A stretch of 64,000 bases of DNA from Pedobacter cryoconitis. GTDB taxonomy: Bacteria; Bacteroidota; Bacteroidia; Sphingobacteriales; Sphingobacteriaceae. Positions within the stretch are counted from its first letter, which is position 1. The number at the start of each line of letters is the position of its first letter. The position numbers and the translations under genes were made by a program. The notes under the pieces are model-generated. The model saw nothing but the letters and a program-made list of their open reading frames with translations. It was not told the origin of the DNA and made no database searches. The stretch covers positions 725,819 through 789,818 of the forward strand of contig JAAAFW010000015.1 in NCBI GenBank assembly GCA_019352875.1. Direction: 5' to 3'. Shown here in pieces: positions 26,170 through 35,306 of the stretch.

Positions 26170-27156
26170 TTAATTACAGCCCTCTCCAGAAATAACAATG
26201 TGGTTCCCAGGCTTCATTTTCCACGTTGAATTATTAAAACCGGATATCACATCCAGCACGTGATCAAGCTGCTCTCCTTTTAATGCAGTACCGCTAAACC
26301 TGCAGTCTTTCAATTTCTCATTTTCAAAAGTAATTTTCACATGAAATTGCTGTTCCAGCTGTTTTGCAGCATCAGCGAATCTGACATCGTCAAAAAGCAT
26401 TTCATTATCCTGCCAGGCAATAACAGACCTGGTATCTACTGTTTTCTCTTCAGCCTTTCTGCTTAACAGATCTAAGCTTACCTGCTGATTAGCAGTAAGG
26501 ACGCCTACAATTTTACCATCATCAGCCACACTCACTTTACCTCTGGTTACAGTGACTTCCAGTGTATGTTTTTCTTTATCTTCTTTTATATTAAAGGCAG
26601 TTCCAAGGACTCTGGTAACCACATCTCCAGTATGGATTAGAAAAGGTTTGCTTTCATCACGCTGCACATCGAAATAAGCTTCTCCGGAAAGGTAAACCTC
26701 TCTTGAATCTCCGTTAAAAACTTTAGGATATCTAAGCTCAGCACCGGAATTTAACCACACTGTGGTACCATCCGCGAGGATTATCTGTTTTTTCTGATTT
26801 TCGGGAATGGATATAGAGGCTAATCTGTCTGAGAGAATTTGGGTTTGCAGTAGTGGCCAGTTTAAATATAAGCTGAAACCAATGATTAATACTGCCGCCG
26901 CACCTGCAAGTTTGTACCAAAGGTATTTCGGCGAGGCTATCGGTACAACCGGTGGTTCGTTCTGCTTAATCGTATTTTTAATCTCAACAAGCACATCTGA
27001 AAGCCACTTGTCTTTATGAGTTCGATCTAACTTTTGCCAATCCGGATCGGCATTTCCATTATCTGCCAGCCATTTTTCGACAAGCTGATTTTCTTCTGCG
27101 GAAGTTTCCTTATTAAGATAGCGGACTATTAAAGCTTCGATATTATTGCGGTTCAT
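26170..27156 (-). CDS. FecR-family anti-sigma factor
   Basis: From the ATG at 27156 (a TTG six codons earlier is possible) the protein has 328 residues: an N-terminal cytoplasmic anti-sigma helix region, one membrane helix (AGAAAVLIIGFSLYLNW, near 90-107), and a periplasmic FecR domain (ILADGTTVWLNSGAELRYP; REVYLSGEAYFDVQRDESKPF; VLGTAFNIKED) followed by a C-terminal STN-like domain. It should hold the sigma factor encoded upstream until the STN domain of the receptor signals substrate. Confidence 0.92.
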   Translation of the reverse strand: MNRNNIEALIVRYLNKETSAEENQLVEKWLADNGNADPDWQKLDRTHKDKWLSDVLVEIKNTIKQNEPPVVPIASPKYLWYKLAGAAAVLIIGFSLYLNWPLLQTQILSDRLASISIPENQKKQIILADGTTVWLNSGAELRYPKVFNGDSREVYLSGEAYFDVQRDESKPFLIHTGDVVTRVLGTAFNIKEDKEKHTLEVTVTRGKVSVADDGKIVGVLTANQQVSLDLLSRKAEEKTVDTRSVIAWQDNEMLFDDVRFADAAKQLEQQFHVKITFENEKLKDCRFSGTALKGEQLDHVLDVISGFNNSTWKMKPGNHIVISGEGCN

Positions 27157-27232
27157 TTTATCGGATTTGTGCAATAGCCGTTTGAACCTTCATTTAGTAC
27201 TATACTTAAATGAGATATTTTTTAAAAATTTT

Positions 27233-27829
27233 TTATTGGAAGATTAATATGGATATCAAAGCAATAATGCAGAAACAGAACAGGCAGGTTAATGCCCTTC
27301 GCAAATGCTTTAAGGCAGAGGTTAGCTGGTTTTTTACTGTTTGTTCGGAGAGCTGTAATTTGCTGGCTATTTCCGGGATGCTCAGGTTTTCTTCACGGCT
27401 TAAATGATAAATTTCTTTTACTCTTGGCGATAGTTCTTCCAACGAATTGCCAATGCGTTGTTTTAATTCTTTTGCCGCTATTTGTTGTTCGGTTTCTGAT
27501 CCCAAACTGGTATGTAAAGCAAGTACCATTTCAGAATAGTCCTCATGCGTAATATTCTTTCTGATTCTGTCAATAACGCGGTAACGAACCAATGTGAATA
27601 AATAAGCTTCTAAATTCCGGTCTATCTTTAATGATTTTCTTTCCTCCCATAATTTCACGAAAAGGTCGTGAATTATATCACGAGGGTCATCCAGATTGTA
27701 CAGTTTAGAACTTGCAAATCCGACCAGTTTCTCCGCGTAACGATGATAAATTTCAGTAAAAGCGGCTTCATCATCTTGCTTTAAAAGATCGACCAACTGG
27801 AGATCGCCTGATGAATTATATACAGCCAT
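27233..27829 (-). CDS. ECF sigma factor (FecI-like)
   Basis: The 198-residue protein has sigma region 2 (FTEIYHRYAEKLVGFA; DIIHDLFVKLWEER) and region 4 (LSPRVKEIYHLSREENLSIPEIASKL). Hydrophobic residues at the extreme C terminus (LFCFCIIALISILIF) are typical of the Bacteroidota FecI group. It directs transcription of the receptor genes downstream. A promoter fitting the housekeeping consensus lies just upstream. Confidence 0.92.
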   Translation of the reverse strand: MAVYNSSGDLQLVDLLKQDDEAAFTEIYHRYAEKLVGFASSKLYNLDDPRDIIHDLFVKLWEERKSLKIDRNLEAYLFTLVRYRVIDRIRKNITHEDYSEMVLALHTSLGSETEQQIAAKELKQRIGNSLEELSPRVKEIYHLSREENLSIPEIASKLQLSEQTVKNQLTSALKHLRRALTCLFCFCIIALISILIFQ

Positions 27830-27853
27830 TTATATTTGATTAACCATTTTGGC

Positions 27854-27884
27854 CAAAACTACAGGAAATGGTGTACCGTTACAA
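27854..27884 (-). promoter_or_regulatory. Bacteroidota-type promoter of the sigma factor gene
   Basis: On the minus strand TTG (27884-27882), a 20-base spacer and TAGTTTTG (27861-27854) match the consensus exactly. Transcription would begin near 27847 and give an 18-base leader, so the sigma gene is probably read by the vegetative sigma factor rather than by itself. Confidence 0.7.
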
Positions 27885-27902
27885 CCCTTAATTCAATTAA
27901 AA

Positions 27903-29318
27903 TTAAATTGAGGCCTTAACCAGCCGGCCCAGACGTTTTAGATCTGCATTCACTTGTTCATTCCACTCCAACGCAAAATTCAACCGCATACAGTTATTAT
28001 ACTGGTTTAGCTGTGTAAACATCCTGCCTGGTGCAAAGCTGATTTTTTGCTTAATTGCCAGATCAAATAGTTCTGCGGTATCAATTTTTTTATCCAGTTC
28101 CAGCCATAACATAAAACCACCCTGCGGCTGCGATATCTTTGTATTTGCTGGGAAATATTCTTCTATAGCCCCCTGAAATTTAAGGCAGTTGGTGTGAAGC
28201 TTACTTCTGAGTATACGCAAATGATGATCGTACCTCCCATGCTCCAGAAAATCTGCAACTACTTCCTGAAATAAAGAAGGTGTCGAAATGGTCTGAACTA
28301 ACTTCTGTCTGATAATTTTATCTTTATATCTACCTGGCGCTACCCAACCAACCCGGTATCCCGGTGCCAGCGTCTTAGAAACGGAGCTGCACCACATAAC
28401 TATACCAGCCTCGTCATAAAATTTACACGGCTTTGGTCTTTCGGCCCCAAAAAACAGGTTTCCATGAAGATCATCTTCAATCAGTGGAATATCATAATGA
28501 GTTAGCATTTTGACTAGTTCCTTTTTATTTTCATCTGGCATCAGTGAGCCCAGAGGATTACTGAAATTGCTGATAAAACAACATACATTTATACGGGGAA
28601 GAACCTTCCGGAGCGCATCCAGGTCAATGCCGGTAACCGGGTGTGTAGGAATTTCTATTGCTTTTAAACCCAGAGACTTTATAAATTGATGTATACCAAA
28701 ATAAACCGGACTCTCAATAGCAATGGTGTCTCCCGGTTTGGTTACAGCCATTAAACAGTTAAAAATAGCATTCATTGCGCCGGAAGTTGTTACGATATCA
28801 TCTTCATTCAGCTTCCCTTCTAATACCCAGGACCATTTTGCGATATTTCTTCGAAGATTGACACTCCCCTGCACTGGCTCATAGCTCGTCCCGCTATCAT
28901 TAAACTTACGGACGGTATTTATAAGGCTTTTATTGAGTTTCGCAATAGGCAAAAGACTTTTGTCCGGCCCTCCAACTGCAAATTTCGTAATCGTATTGTC
29001 ACCCAGCGTCTTAAAAACTTTCGTGATCAGATCTTCCGGATCGCGATCATTAGCTGAGGTCGTCATATTTCCTACCGATGGTAATGAAAGTTTCCTCCTG
29101 AACATCTTACTGACAAAATAACCTTTTTTGACCCTCGATTCAATCAATGATTTACTCTCCAATTCTAAATAAGCCTGCCTTACAGTATTTATACTTACGT
29201 TATAAAGCTTTTGTAATTCACGTATGGAGGGAAGCTTGTCCCCTAATTTTAAAGTTTCGCTCGCAATCTGATCCTCTATAACTGTCGCGATTTTAATATA
29301 TAAAAAGTCTTTTTTCAT
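27903..29318 (-). CDS. MocR-type regulator (GntR helix-turn-helix fused to aminotransferase domain)
   Basis: The 471-residue protein has an N-terminal GntR winged helix (LGDKLPSIRELQKLYNVSINTVRQAYLELE, near 22-52) and a PLP-binding aminotransferase fold I domain. The Schiff-base lysine is in SSVSKTLAPGYRVGW; SNFSNPLGS and IEDDLHG supply other cofactor contacts. MocR proteins use PLP or its amino acid adduct as effector. Its ATG directly abuts the stop codon of the small gene at 29319, so the pair form an operon. The target may be that small gene or others. Confidence 0.9.
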   Translation of the reverse strand: MKKDFLYIKIATVIEDQIASETLKLGDKLPSIRELQKLYNVSINTVRQAYLELESKSLIESRVKKGYFVSKMFRRKLSLPSVGNMTTSANDRDPEDLITKVFKTLGDNTITKFAVGGPDKSLLPIAKLNKSLINTVRKFNDSGTSYEPVQGSVNLRRNIAKWSWVLEGKLNEDDIVTTSGAMNAIFNCLMAVTKPGDTIAIESPVYFGIHQFIKSLGLKAIEIPTHPVTGIDLDALRKVLPRINVCCFISNFSNPLGSLMPDENKKELVKMLTHYDIPLIEDDLHGNLFFGAERPKPCKFYDEAGIVMWCSSVSKTLAPGYRVGWVAPGRYKDKIIRQKLVQTISTPSLFQEVVADFLEHGRYDHHLRILRSKLHTNCLKFQGAIEEYFPANTKISQPQGGFMLWLELDKKIDTAELFDLAIKQKISFAPGRMFTQLNQYNNCMRLNFALEWNEQVNADLKRLGRLVKASI

Positions 29319-29699
29319 TTAATACTTGTTCAGCCATACGACTAATTGATGAATTGAGCTCTTCAACGAAATGTTATCTTTCTCAAAATCACCAAATCTC
29401 GAATAAAGAGCTTTTTCTGCATGCTGCTTCAGCATATTTTCTACGTATAAATTACCCACTGTTTTCACAATATATGTGTCTACTTTTATCTCGTCTGTTT
29501 CGTTTAAACTGGCTGATGCGAAACCTATTATCTCATTATTGTCGGTGGCAATACTTGATGGAAGGCCAAATCTAGCTGTCAGCTTATCTGTTACTGACTC
29601 CTGAGTTTTCTTTTTATAGATGCTTATTACCGAATTCAGGTCCGAAAAATGAATATCCCTAAATTTGATACTGGCATTGTGTGGCACTTCTACATTCAT
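29319..29699 (-). CDS. Small GNAT-like protein upstream of MocR
   Basis: A 126-residue protein. IKFRDIHFSDLNSVISIYKK and NNEIIGFASASLNETDEIKV resemble the first strands of GNAT acetyltransferases, but the acetyl-CoA loop (Q/RxxGxG/A) cannot be found, and the C-terminal half is helical and does not match. It is thus either a diverged or a degenerate GNAT member. It is followed without gap by the MocR gene. Confidence 0.5.
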   Translation of the reverse strand: MNVEVPHNASIKFRDIHFSDLNSVISIYKKKTQESVTDKLTARFGLPSSIATDNNEIIGFASASLNETDEIKVDTYIVKTVGNLYVENMLKQHAEKALYSRFGDFEKDNISLKSSIHQLVVWLNKY

Positions 29700-29895
29700 A
29701 ACTTACATTTTAATGCAAAACTATGCATCATAAGAAGCCAGACACAGACACAGAAAAGCGATTATCTTAGGGTACAGACTAATTTATTTTAAGAATAGCA
29801 TTACACGTACCGTTTGTAACCACAAAACTACTGTTGGTGTATAAAATTTTATTTACAGAAGAATGAGAGGTAAAATTGTCCTGTAAATAAAATAC

Positions 29896-31854
29896 ATGAA
29901 GCACATTTTTAACTATACAACAGGATCTATTTTCGTTTTGCTGCTGACTTTCGCTACCGTAAAAGGGCAGGAATATATTAATCCGGCCAAAAACCTATCC
30001 GTAACAGTATTCTCTGATACTCTTTTATTTAAAGAATTGATTAGTAATAAACTTATATTTAAAGTACCGGTAAAAGCAGGAAGTGCATCACATTATGTTA
30101 AATTTAGTCCATCAGGTGATTTTCTAATCACTTCAGGAAATGATCGCATTACTACTTTATACAACGTTAAAAATGACACAATCACATTGGCTGCATCATT
30201 TCCGGTTTTAACAGAAGAAAGTATATTCAGCAGTTCAGAAAAGGAAATTTATCTTCTGCATTCCAGATCTTTTTTCAAGACTAGCCTTTCTTCTTACGAT
30301 ACAAAATCCTGGAGAAAGATTTTGGATACCGATTTCCGTTTCCGGGCACACGACTTAACAATCAATGCATCAGACTCATTATTAGCTTTTTGCGAAGGAA
30401 CGAACATACATACCCTTCATACTTCTAATTTAGCGACAGATGAGATATTATGGCAAAGATCAGCTCAGCGTTTACTCACATTCAATCCAAAGTTTACCGA
30501 TCAGGGGGCAAGTATTAGTAAAAACAACCATATACAAATCAGGGATATGAAAAAAGACACAGTACTAACCGATATCAATATACACACTTCAAAGATAGTG
30601 TGGCTGGGTTATGACCCGACAGGTACACTACTGGTTAGTCTTGATAAACAGGGCAACATGTTCACCTGGATGCCATCGTCAAAACAATGCATAGCTCATC
30701 TAAAAGGTGTCGGTGGAATACCTGTATTTAACCAAAACGGCACGTTAAATTTGTCGTCAAATGGGATGGGTGAAGAGCCTGGTTTCGTTAAGACACGCCC
30801 CTACCATCTGGATACAGCAGCATCGCCTTCTCGCGAAATATCTAAGATGCCGGTCATTGACTATGGTCCTGAAACGGGTTTACGTATTGGACTAGGACTT
30901 ACGGTAGTTTTTCATCCTAAAGTGCAAAAAGACATTTCACTCCGTACGCGACCTACTATTATTATGCCTCTGATTAGTTATGGAATAAAAAATAGCCAGG
31001 TCGCCGCAGCATTAGAAACACACATTTACGCTATCAAAGGATGGCAGTTACATAGCGATTTTCGCTATAGCATTCGTGAAAAAAATTACTTCTTCGGAAT
31101 TGGAGACCAGTCAAGCAGAGTTAATAAACAGGCGTATAGTTCAAATACGCTTCGCCTTAATGGACATATGCTTAAAATGTTTAATTCTGCATTCAGTGCC
31201 GGGATAGCGTTCTCGGTCCAACACGATACGCCACTCAAATTCGAACAGGAACCCTCCCCAAATCCAGACGGGGTTCAGGGAGGATGGACAATTGGTATAG
31301 GACCGGCGATCGAGATAGATAACAGAAACAACACGTTGTTCCCAACTGCAGGAAGTCTTTTTAATGCGGCATTTTACCGGTATGGAGTTGGGAACACCGG
31401 AAATTATAAATACAATGAAATTAAACTGGATTACAGAAAATATGTTCCTTCAAATCTGCTGGTTAAAGGGAGTGTATTTGCTTTTCAGGCGCTGTTTAAC
31501 GGAACATGGGGAGGTAACGTGCCATTTTACAAACTACCTTATATTACTGCGGACAGGGCATTACGTGGAATGTGGAGAAACTTGTATATAGACAGACAAA
31601 CTGCATCGGTACAAGGAGAATTCAGATCGTTTTTCAGCGCTAACAGTACCAGATATGGTTATGCAGTTTTCGCCGGTGCTGCCGATGGTGCCACAAATTT
31701 TCTTAAAGATTACAGTCCGGATATTAAAATTGTTTACGGTGCAGGATTAAGGACGCAGCTATTCCCTAAACAGCGACTGGATTTGCGGGTCGACGTAGCT
31801 TTTAATAGTAAAGGAGATGTAGGTATTTACGGGGGAATTGGGGTTTCCTTCTAA
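29896..31854 (+). CDS. Beta-propeller (WD40-like) protein fused to an Omp85/BamA-like outer-membrane barrel
   Basis: The 652-residue protein has a signal peptide ending near VKGQ. Residues about 50-290 carry propeller-like repeats (KFSPSGDFLITSGNDRITTLY; LGYDPTGTLLVSLDKQGNMF). Residues about 315-652 look like a 16-strand surface-antigen barrel: RTRPTIIMPLISYG, EIDNRNNTLFPTAGSLFNAA, ADRALRGMW (equivalent of the VRGF/Y-type motif) and a terminal YGGIGVSF ending in Phe. Such barrels insert or translocate proteins and lipids; the propeller would lie in the periplasm, in place of POTRA domains, as inferred. It is the first gene of a four-gene set with LytS, LytTR and a lipoprotein. Confidence 0.75.
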   Translation: MKHIFNYTTGSIFVLLLTFATVKGQEYINPAKNLSVTVFSDTLLFKELISNKLIFKVPVKAGSASHYVKFSPSGDFLITSGNDRITTLYNVKNDTITLAASFPVLTEESIFSSSEKEIYLLHSRSFFKTSLSSYDTKSWRKILDTDFRFRAHDLTINASDSLLAFCEGTNIHTLHTSNLATDEILWQRSAQRLLTFNPKFTDQGASISKNNHIQIRDMKKDTVLTDINIHTSKIVWLGYDPTGTLLVSLDKQGNMFTWMPSSKQCIAHLKGVGGIPVFNQNGTLNLSSNGMGEEPGFVKTRPYHLDTAASPSREISKMPVIDYGPETGLRIGLGLTVVFHPKVQKDISLRTRPTIIMPLISYGIKNSQVAAALETHIYAIKGWQLHSDFRYSIREKNYFFGIGDQSSRVNKQAYSSNTLRLNGHMLKMFNSAFSAGIAFSVQHDTPLKFEQEPSPNPDGVQGGWTIGIGPAIEIDNRNNTLFPTAGSLFNAAFYRYGVGNTGNYKYNEIKLDYRKYVPSNLLVKGSVFAFQALFNGTWGGNVPFYKLPYITADRALRGMWRNLYIDRQTASVQGEFRSFFSANSTRYGYAVFAGAADGATNFLKDYSPDIKIVYGAGLRTQLFPKQRLDLRVDVAFNSKGDVGIYGGIGVSF

Positions 31855-31876
31855 AAAATATTAAACTAAAAATCAA

Positions 31877-32953
31877 ATGTTAGAATCTGTAAAAAAGGAA
31901 TGGAAAAAATTACTGATAATTCTGGCTGTTTACTCAGTTTGGTGGATAGCTGTTTTATTTTCGCTGATTTCATTACAAGGAATAGATGCGACTATTAAGC
32001 AATTTGGGTCAGTATTGCACCTTTATAGCGAAGTAATACATAGCATAGTTAAAGGCACACTGGTTTATTATATTCTGATCTTCAAACTGGCTATCCCTTT
32101 AATCAGGACTGGAAAAAGAAAGAAAATTTTAATGCAATATCTGCTGCTTATACTCTTCATAACTTTCTATGAATATATCTGGGATTTCAAAACTGGCGAT
32201 CCTTCCTCCGCTGCTAAAGCAAATATTTCTTTGGGTGCATTCTTTGTTTATGCATTAGGCCTTGATTTAATCATGGCAGTTATATCCATTTTTATAGCAA
32301 CATGGATAGAATCAAACGATGCGCTTAAGCGTGAGGAAGAGCTGGAAAAGCAGAAATTAAATGCGGAGCTTTCGGCTATTAAATATCAGATCAATCCTCA
32401 TTTCTTGTTCAATTCTCTGAGTTTTATCTATACTAAGACTGTCAGAACAAACCCGGAAGCTGCCCACGCAGTACATCTACTTTCAGAAATTATGAGTTAT
32501 GCCCTGGAAGAGTGGGAAGATCTGGGAAGAGTACCTCTACCACTTGAAATTAGTCATATGAAAAAAGTGATAGAAATGAACCAGATTCGTTTTAACAACA
32601 AATTGAATATTGATTATAAAGAAAATATAGAACAAGGCGGAATTTTAGTGCTGAACAACACTTACGTACCCACATTAGTATTTATTACACTCGTCGAGAA
32701 TGCTTTTAAACATGGCGACCTGAACGACGAAAAAAACAAGGTTACTGTTAAATTACAGGTCGCCGGGGATAATATCCGCTTTTCTGTAAGCAATAAAAAG
32801 AAAAAAAGTCCTAAAGAGCCTTCCAATGGTATCGGCTTAACTAACGTACAGAAACGTTTGCAATTAATGTATGGCTCGAAACATTCCTTCATTATTCAAG
32901 AAGATCAAGACCATTATTTAACTGAAATAAACATTAACCTGAACAAATTATGA
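31877..32953 (+). CDS. LytS-type sensor histidine kinase
   Basis: The 358-residue kinase has four N-terminal membrane helices (about 11-33, 60-78, 85-100, 122-143), a coiled-coil (EEELEKQKLNAELSAIKYQ) and the His_kinase family block INPHFLFNSLSF with phospho-acceptor His175. The N-box is TLVENAFKHG and a GIGLTNVQKRL block is the G region. It lies 22 bases after the propeller-barrel gene and overlaps its response regulator by four bases. No separate ligand-binding domain is present, so it senses a membrane-associated signal. Confidence 0.9.
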   Translation: MLESVKKEWKKLLIILAVYSVWWIAVLFSLISLQGIDATIKQFGSVLHLYSEVIHSIVKGTLVYYILIFKLAIPLIRTGKRKKILMQYLLLILFITFYEYIWDFKTGDPSSAAKANISLGAFFVYALGLDLIMAVISIFIATWIESNDALKREEELEKQKLNAELSAIKYQINPHFLFNSLSFIYTKTVRTNPEAAHAVHLLSEIMSYALEEWEDLGRVPLPLEISHMKKVIEMNQIRFNNKLNIDYKENIEQGGILVLNNTYVPTLVFITLVENAFKHGDLNDEKNKVTVKLQVAGDNIRFSVSNKKKKSPKEPSNGIGLTNVQKRLQLMYGSKHSFIIQEDQDHYLTEININLNKL

Positions 32954-33684
32954 TTAATTGTATTATCCTGGATGATGAAGAACATGCAATAGAATTATTG
33001 ACGTTGCATATCGAACAAACCCCATTTTTAAAACTTGTGGGCGCTACCACTGATCCGATCGAAGCACTGGAGCTACTGAACTCTGTAGATGTACAATTGC
33101 TGTTCCTCGATATTCAGATGCCCGGAATGACCGGGCTGGAATTTATACAGTTATTGAATGGAAAATGCAGGGTGATTCTAACCACTGCATTCAGGGAGTA
33201 CGCACTGGAAGGCTTTGACAATAATGTCGTGGACTACTTGTTAAAACCTATCATTTTCTCCCGTTTCTTCAAAGCAGCACAGCGCGCACAAGATATTATC
33301 CTTGCATCCGGAAAAGATACTGAAGATTTTATATTGGTAAAAACGGAGTATAAAGGAAAATTAATGAGGATTAAGCTAAACGATATTATTTATATCGAAG
33401 GAATGAGAAAATACGTACGCTTTCATATTCGGGATGCTGAGCCAATTACGGCATTGCTTAACATCGGTGGATTGGAAGGAAGATTAGCCGGTGATCGTTT
33501 TGTACGCATCCACAAATCATTCATCATCGCAATCCCTTTCATTACTATGATTAATGGGAACATGGTGTACCTGGAGTTTACCAAAGAAAAGATTCCTATT
33601 GGTCAGTCTTACAGGGATGTTTTTATGGGACAAATGCGCGAAAAGGTCATTACCAACAAACCCGGCAATTCCGCCGCAGATTAA
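32950..33684 (+). CDS. LytTR-family response regulator
   Basis: A 244-residue protein with a receiver domain (LDDEEHAIEL; phosphorylated Asp54 in LLFLDIQMPGMTG; Lys in VDYLLKPI) and a C-terminal LytTR DNA-binding domain (about 140-235; IIYIEGMRKYVRFHI; FVRIHKSFIIAI). It pairs with the LytS kinase with which it overlaps. LytTR proteins bind direct repeats; the target is not evident, though the lipoprotein gene downstream and the first gene of the set are candidates. Confidence 0.92.
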   Translation: MINCIILDDEEHAIELLTLHIEQTPFLKLVGATTDPIEALELLNSVDVQLLFLDIQMPGMTGLEFIQLLNGKCRVILTTAFREYALEGFDNNVVDYLLKPIIFSRFFKAAQRAQDIILASGKDTEDFILVKTEYKGKLMRIKLNDIIYIEGMRKYVRFHIRDAEPITALLNIGGLEGRLAGDRFVRIHKSFIIAIPFITMINGNMVYLEFTKEKIPIGQSYRDVFMGQMREKVITNKPGNSAAD

Positions 33685-33737
33685 ACATTCGGCATTTAAA
33701 AAATGCTATTAAAAATAAATTTAAAAAATCAATTCAA

Positions 33738-34133
33738 ATGAAAAAATCAACAATGATACAGGTACTTGGCCCCTTCTTCATAGCACTGATGTCTGCTTGT
33801 GCTCCATCTTATTTCGGAAATACGTATCCGGCAACTCAGAATGTAGATGTCTATTTAGATGCTGCTGATGTAAAAAAAGACCATACAACCATAGGTACGG
33901 CAAAGTTCGATAAAGGTCTCAGGTCACTCGAAGCCCTGCAGCAAAAGGCGATAGAAATGGGCAAGGCTAAAGGTGCTGATGGCGTTATTATGCAACTTAC
34001 TGAAGAAGTAGCAGCAACCCAGCAATCTGGAACAGGCATCGTCAATAAAAAATCTAAGGTTATCAGTACATCCGGCACGTCTGTTAATATAAAGAAGAAA
34101 AAGATCGTCGCGACTTTTATCAAATACAGTTAA
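33738..34133 (+). CDS. Small lipoprotein, unknown function
   Basis: A 131-residue protein with a lipobox (LMSAC, Cys near 21). Residues 30-100 (VYLDAADVKKDHTTIGTAKF; IEMGKAKGADGVIMQL) resemble the alpha/beta core of small lipoproteins in which a KA(K)xxGADG motif occurs, similar to YbjQ-like/heavy-metal-binding folds. It follows the LytTR gene by 53 bases in the same direction. I cannot give a function. Confidence 0.65.
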   Translation: MKKSTMIQVLGPFFIALMSACAPSYFGNTYPATQNVDVYLDAADVKKDHTTIGTAKFDKGLRSLEALQQKAIEMGKAKGADGVIMQLTEEVAATQQSGTGIVNKKSKVISTSGTSVNIKKKKIVATFIKYS

Positions 34134-34186
34134 GATACGCAAAACGATATTCTGATAAACAGGTGACGTGATTTCTAGTTCCTTTT

Positions 34187-34783
34187 TTAACCTTCATACT
34201 CAATATCAAGATTAAACTGATATAGCAGTCCGGCTAAATTTAGTGCAGAGAATTTTGCCTGCTTTATTTTGTTAACTGCAGGATCTAAACTGAAGTTCCT
34301 AGCTGTACGGAAATCTGTTTTCTCTAAAATGGAACGGACAAAGGTTGCACCTGAAAGGTCACAATTATCGAAAATACCAGAAGTTAAATCTGCCTCCTCA
34401 AAATCGGTTTCTTTAAGAGAACAATCTGTAAAACTTGTCTTTCTAAGCTTAGTGCCATAAAAGGTCGAATAGTCCAGGTGACTCTGCTCGAAACGAAATG
34501 AAAACAGGAATTTATTACACTTGGAAAAGTCAATACCTAATATTTTACATCCGGTAAATACCGCATCTTTAAATCCCGTACCGGTGACTATGGTTAATGA
34601 GAAATTACATTGTTTAAAATGACAATTCATAAAATCATTATGACTTAAATCACTTTTAGAAAAATCGCAGTTTACAAATTCACAGCTGATGAATTCCCGG
34701 TTAGCCAGACGCTTTTCGGCATAATTAATATTGGTGAAAATTTTGTCTTCGTGGGTGACGGTTTCATCGGATTCGCTCATCAT
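34187..34783 (-). CDS. Pentapeptide-repeat protein (Qnr-like)
   Basis: The 198-residue protein carries tandem A(D/N)LXX-type pentapeptides, mostly with C or S in place of A: FVNCDFSKSDLSHNDFMNCH, FEEADLTSGIFDNCDLSGAT and similar. They fold as a right-handed square beta-helix resembling DNA. Qnr/MfpA members protect gyrase from quinolones; whether this one does is not shown. It is a single gene, convergent with the lipoprotein gene. Confidence 0.85.
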   Translation of the reverse strand: MMSESDETVTHEDKIFTNINYAEKRLANREFISCEFVNCDFSKSDLSHNDFMNCHFKQCNFSLTIVTGTGFKDAVFTGCKILGIDFSKCNKFLFSFRFEQSHLDYSTFYGTKLRKTSFTDCSLKETDFEEADLTSGIFDNCDLSGATFVRSILEKTDFRTARNFSLDPAVNKIKQAKFSALNLAGLLYQFNLDIEYEG

Positions 34784-34935
34784 AAAAAGGGGTTCTTACA
34801 AATTTAATAGTTTATCAAAGATCTTATATAAATTCTCAATAGATGTTTTACGGTGAGAATATTTTCGAAATAGCCGATTTTTTATAAATTTATACTGCAG
34901 TTTACGATAATGTAAATTCTAAATGTAACGCCTTC

Positions 34936-35187
34936 ATGAAAAAAAATCAATTATCTGAACTAACTCTGGAAGAATTAAATAAGCAGAAAAAATCGACAAG
35001 TGGAGTTCTTATAGGAACGCTTGTTGTAATGGTCATTTTATCCGGAGTAATATTTTATCTGAGTATTACCAAACACAATACTTCACTGCTAACGTTCATC
35101 CCTATTTTCTTGTTGAGCATGTTGCCGGGTATAATCAAATTAAGTCAGGTAAATTCTGAAATAAAATCGCGAAGCCTTCAAGATTAA
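34936..35187 (+). CDS. Small two-helix membrane protein
   Basis: An 83-residue protein with an amphipathic N terminus (LSELTLEELNKQKKSTSG) and two membrane helices (about 24-44 and 50-68). Similar short proteins in Bacteroidota often carry the name redox-active disulfide protein 2, but no CxxC motif is present here, so that name would be unsupported. It ends just before a terminator hairpin. Confidence 0.6.
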   Translation: MKKNQLSELTLEELNKQKKSTSGVLIGTLVVMVILSGVIFYLSITKHNTSLLTFIPIFLLSMLPGIIKLSQVNSEIKSRSLQD

Positions 35188-35206
35188 ATCAATTTTGCCA
35201 TAATTT

Positions 35207-35244
35207 GAAAATAGTAACAGTTAAACTGGACTGTTACTATTTTC
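35207..35244 (+). terminator. Terminator hairpin after the small membrane protein gene
   Basis: GAAAATAGTAACAGT at 35207-35221 pairs perfectly with ACTGTTACTATTTTC at 35230-35244 (15 bp, 8-base loop). The A- and T-rich base of the stem works in both directions. It lies 20 bases after the stop at 35187. Confidence 0.75.
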
Positions 35245-35306
35245 ATTGTAACCTGTTTCCTGCTTTAGTTGTCTTAAATGCCATACTGCATTTAAACCTA
35301 AAATTC

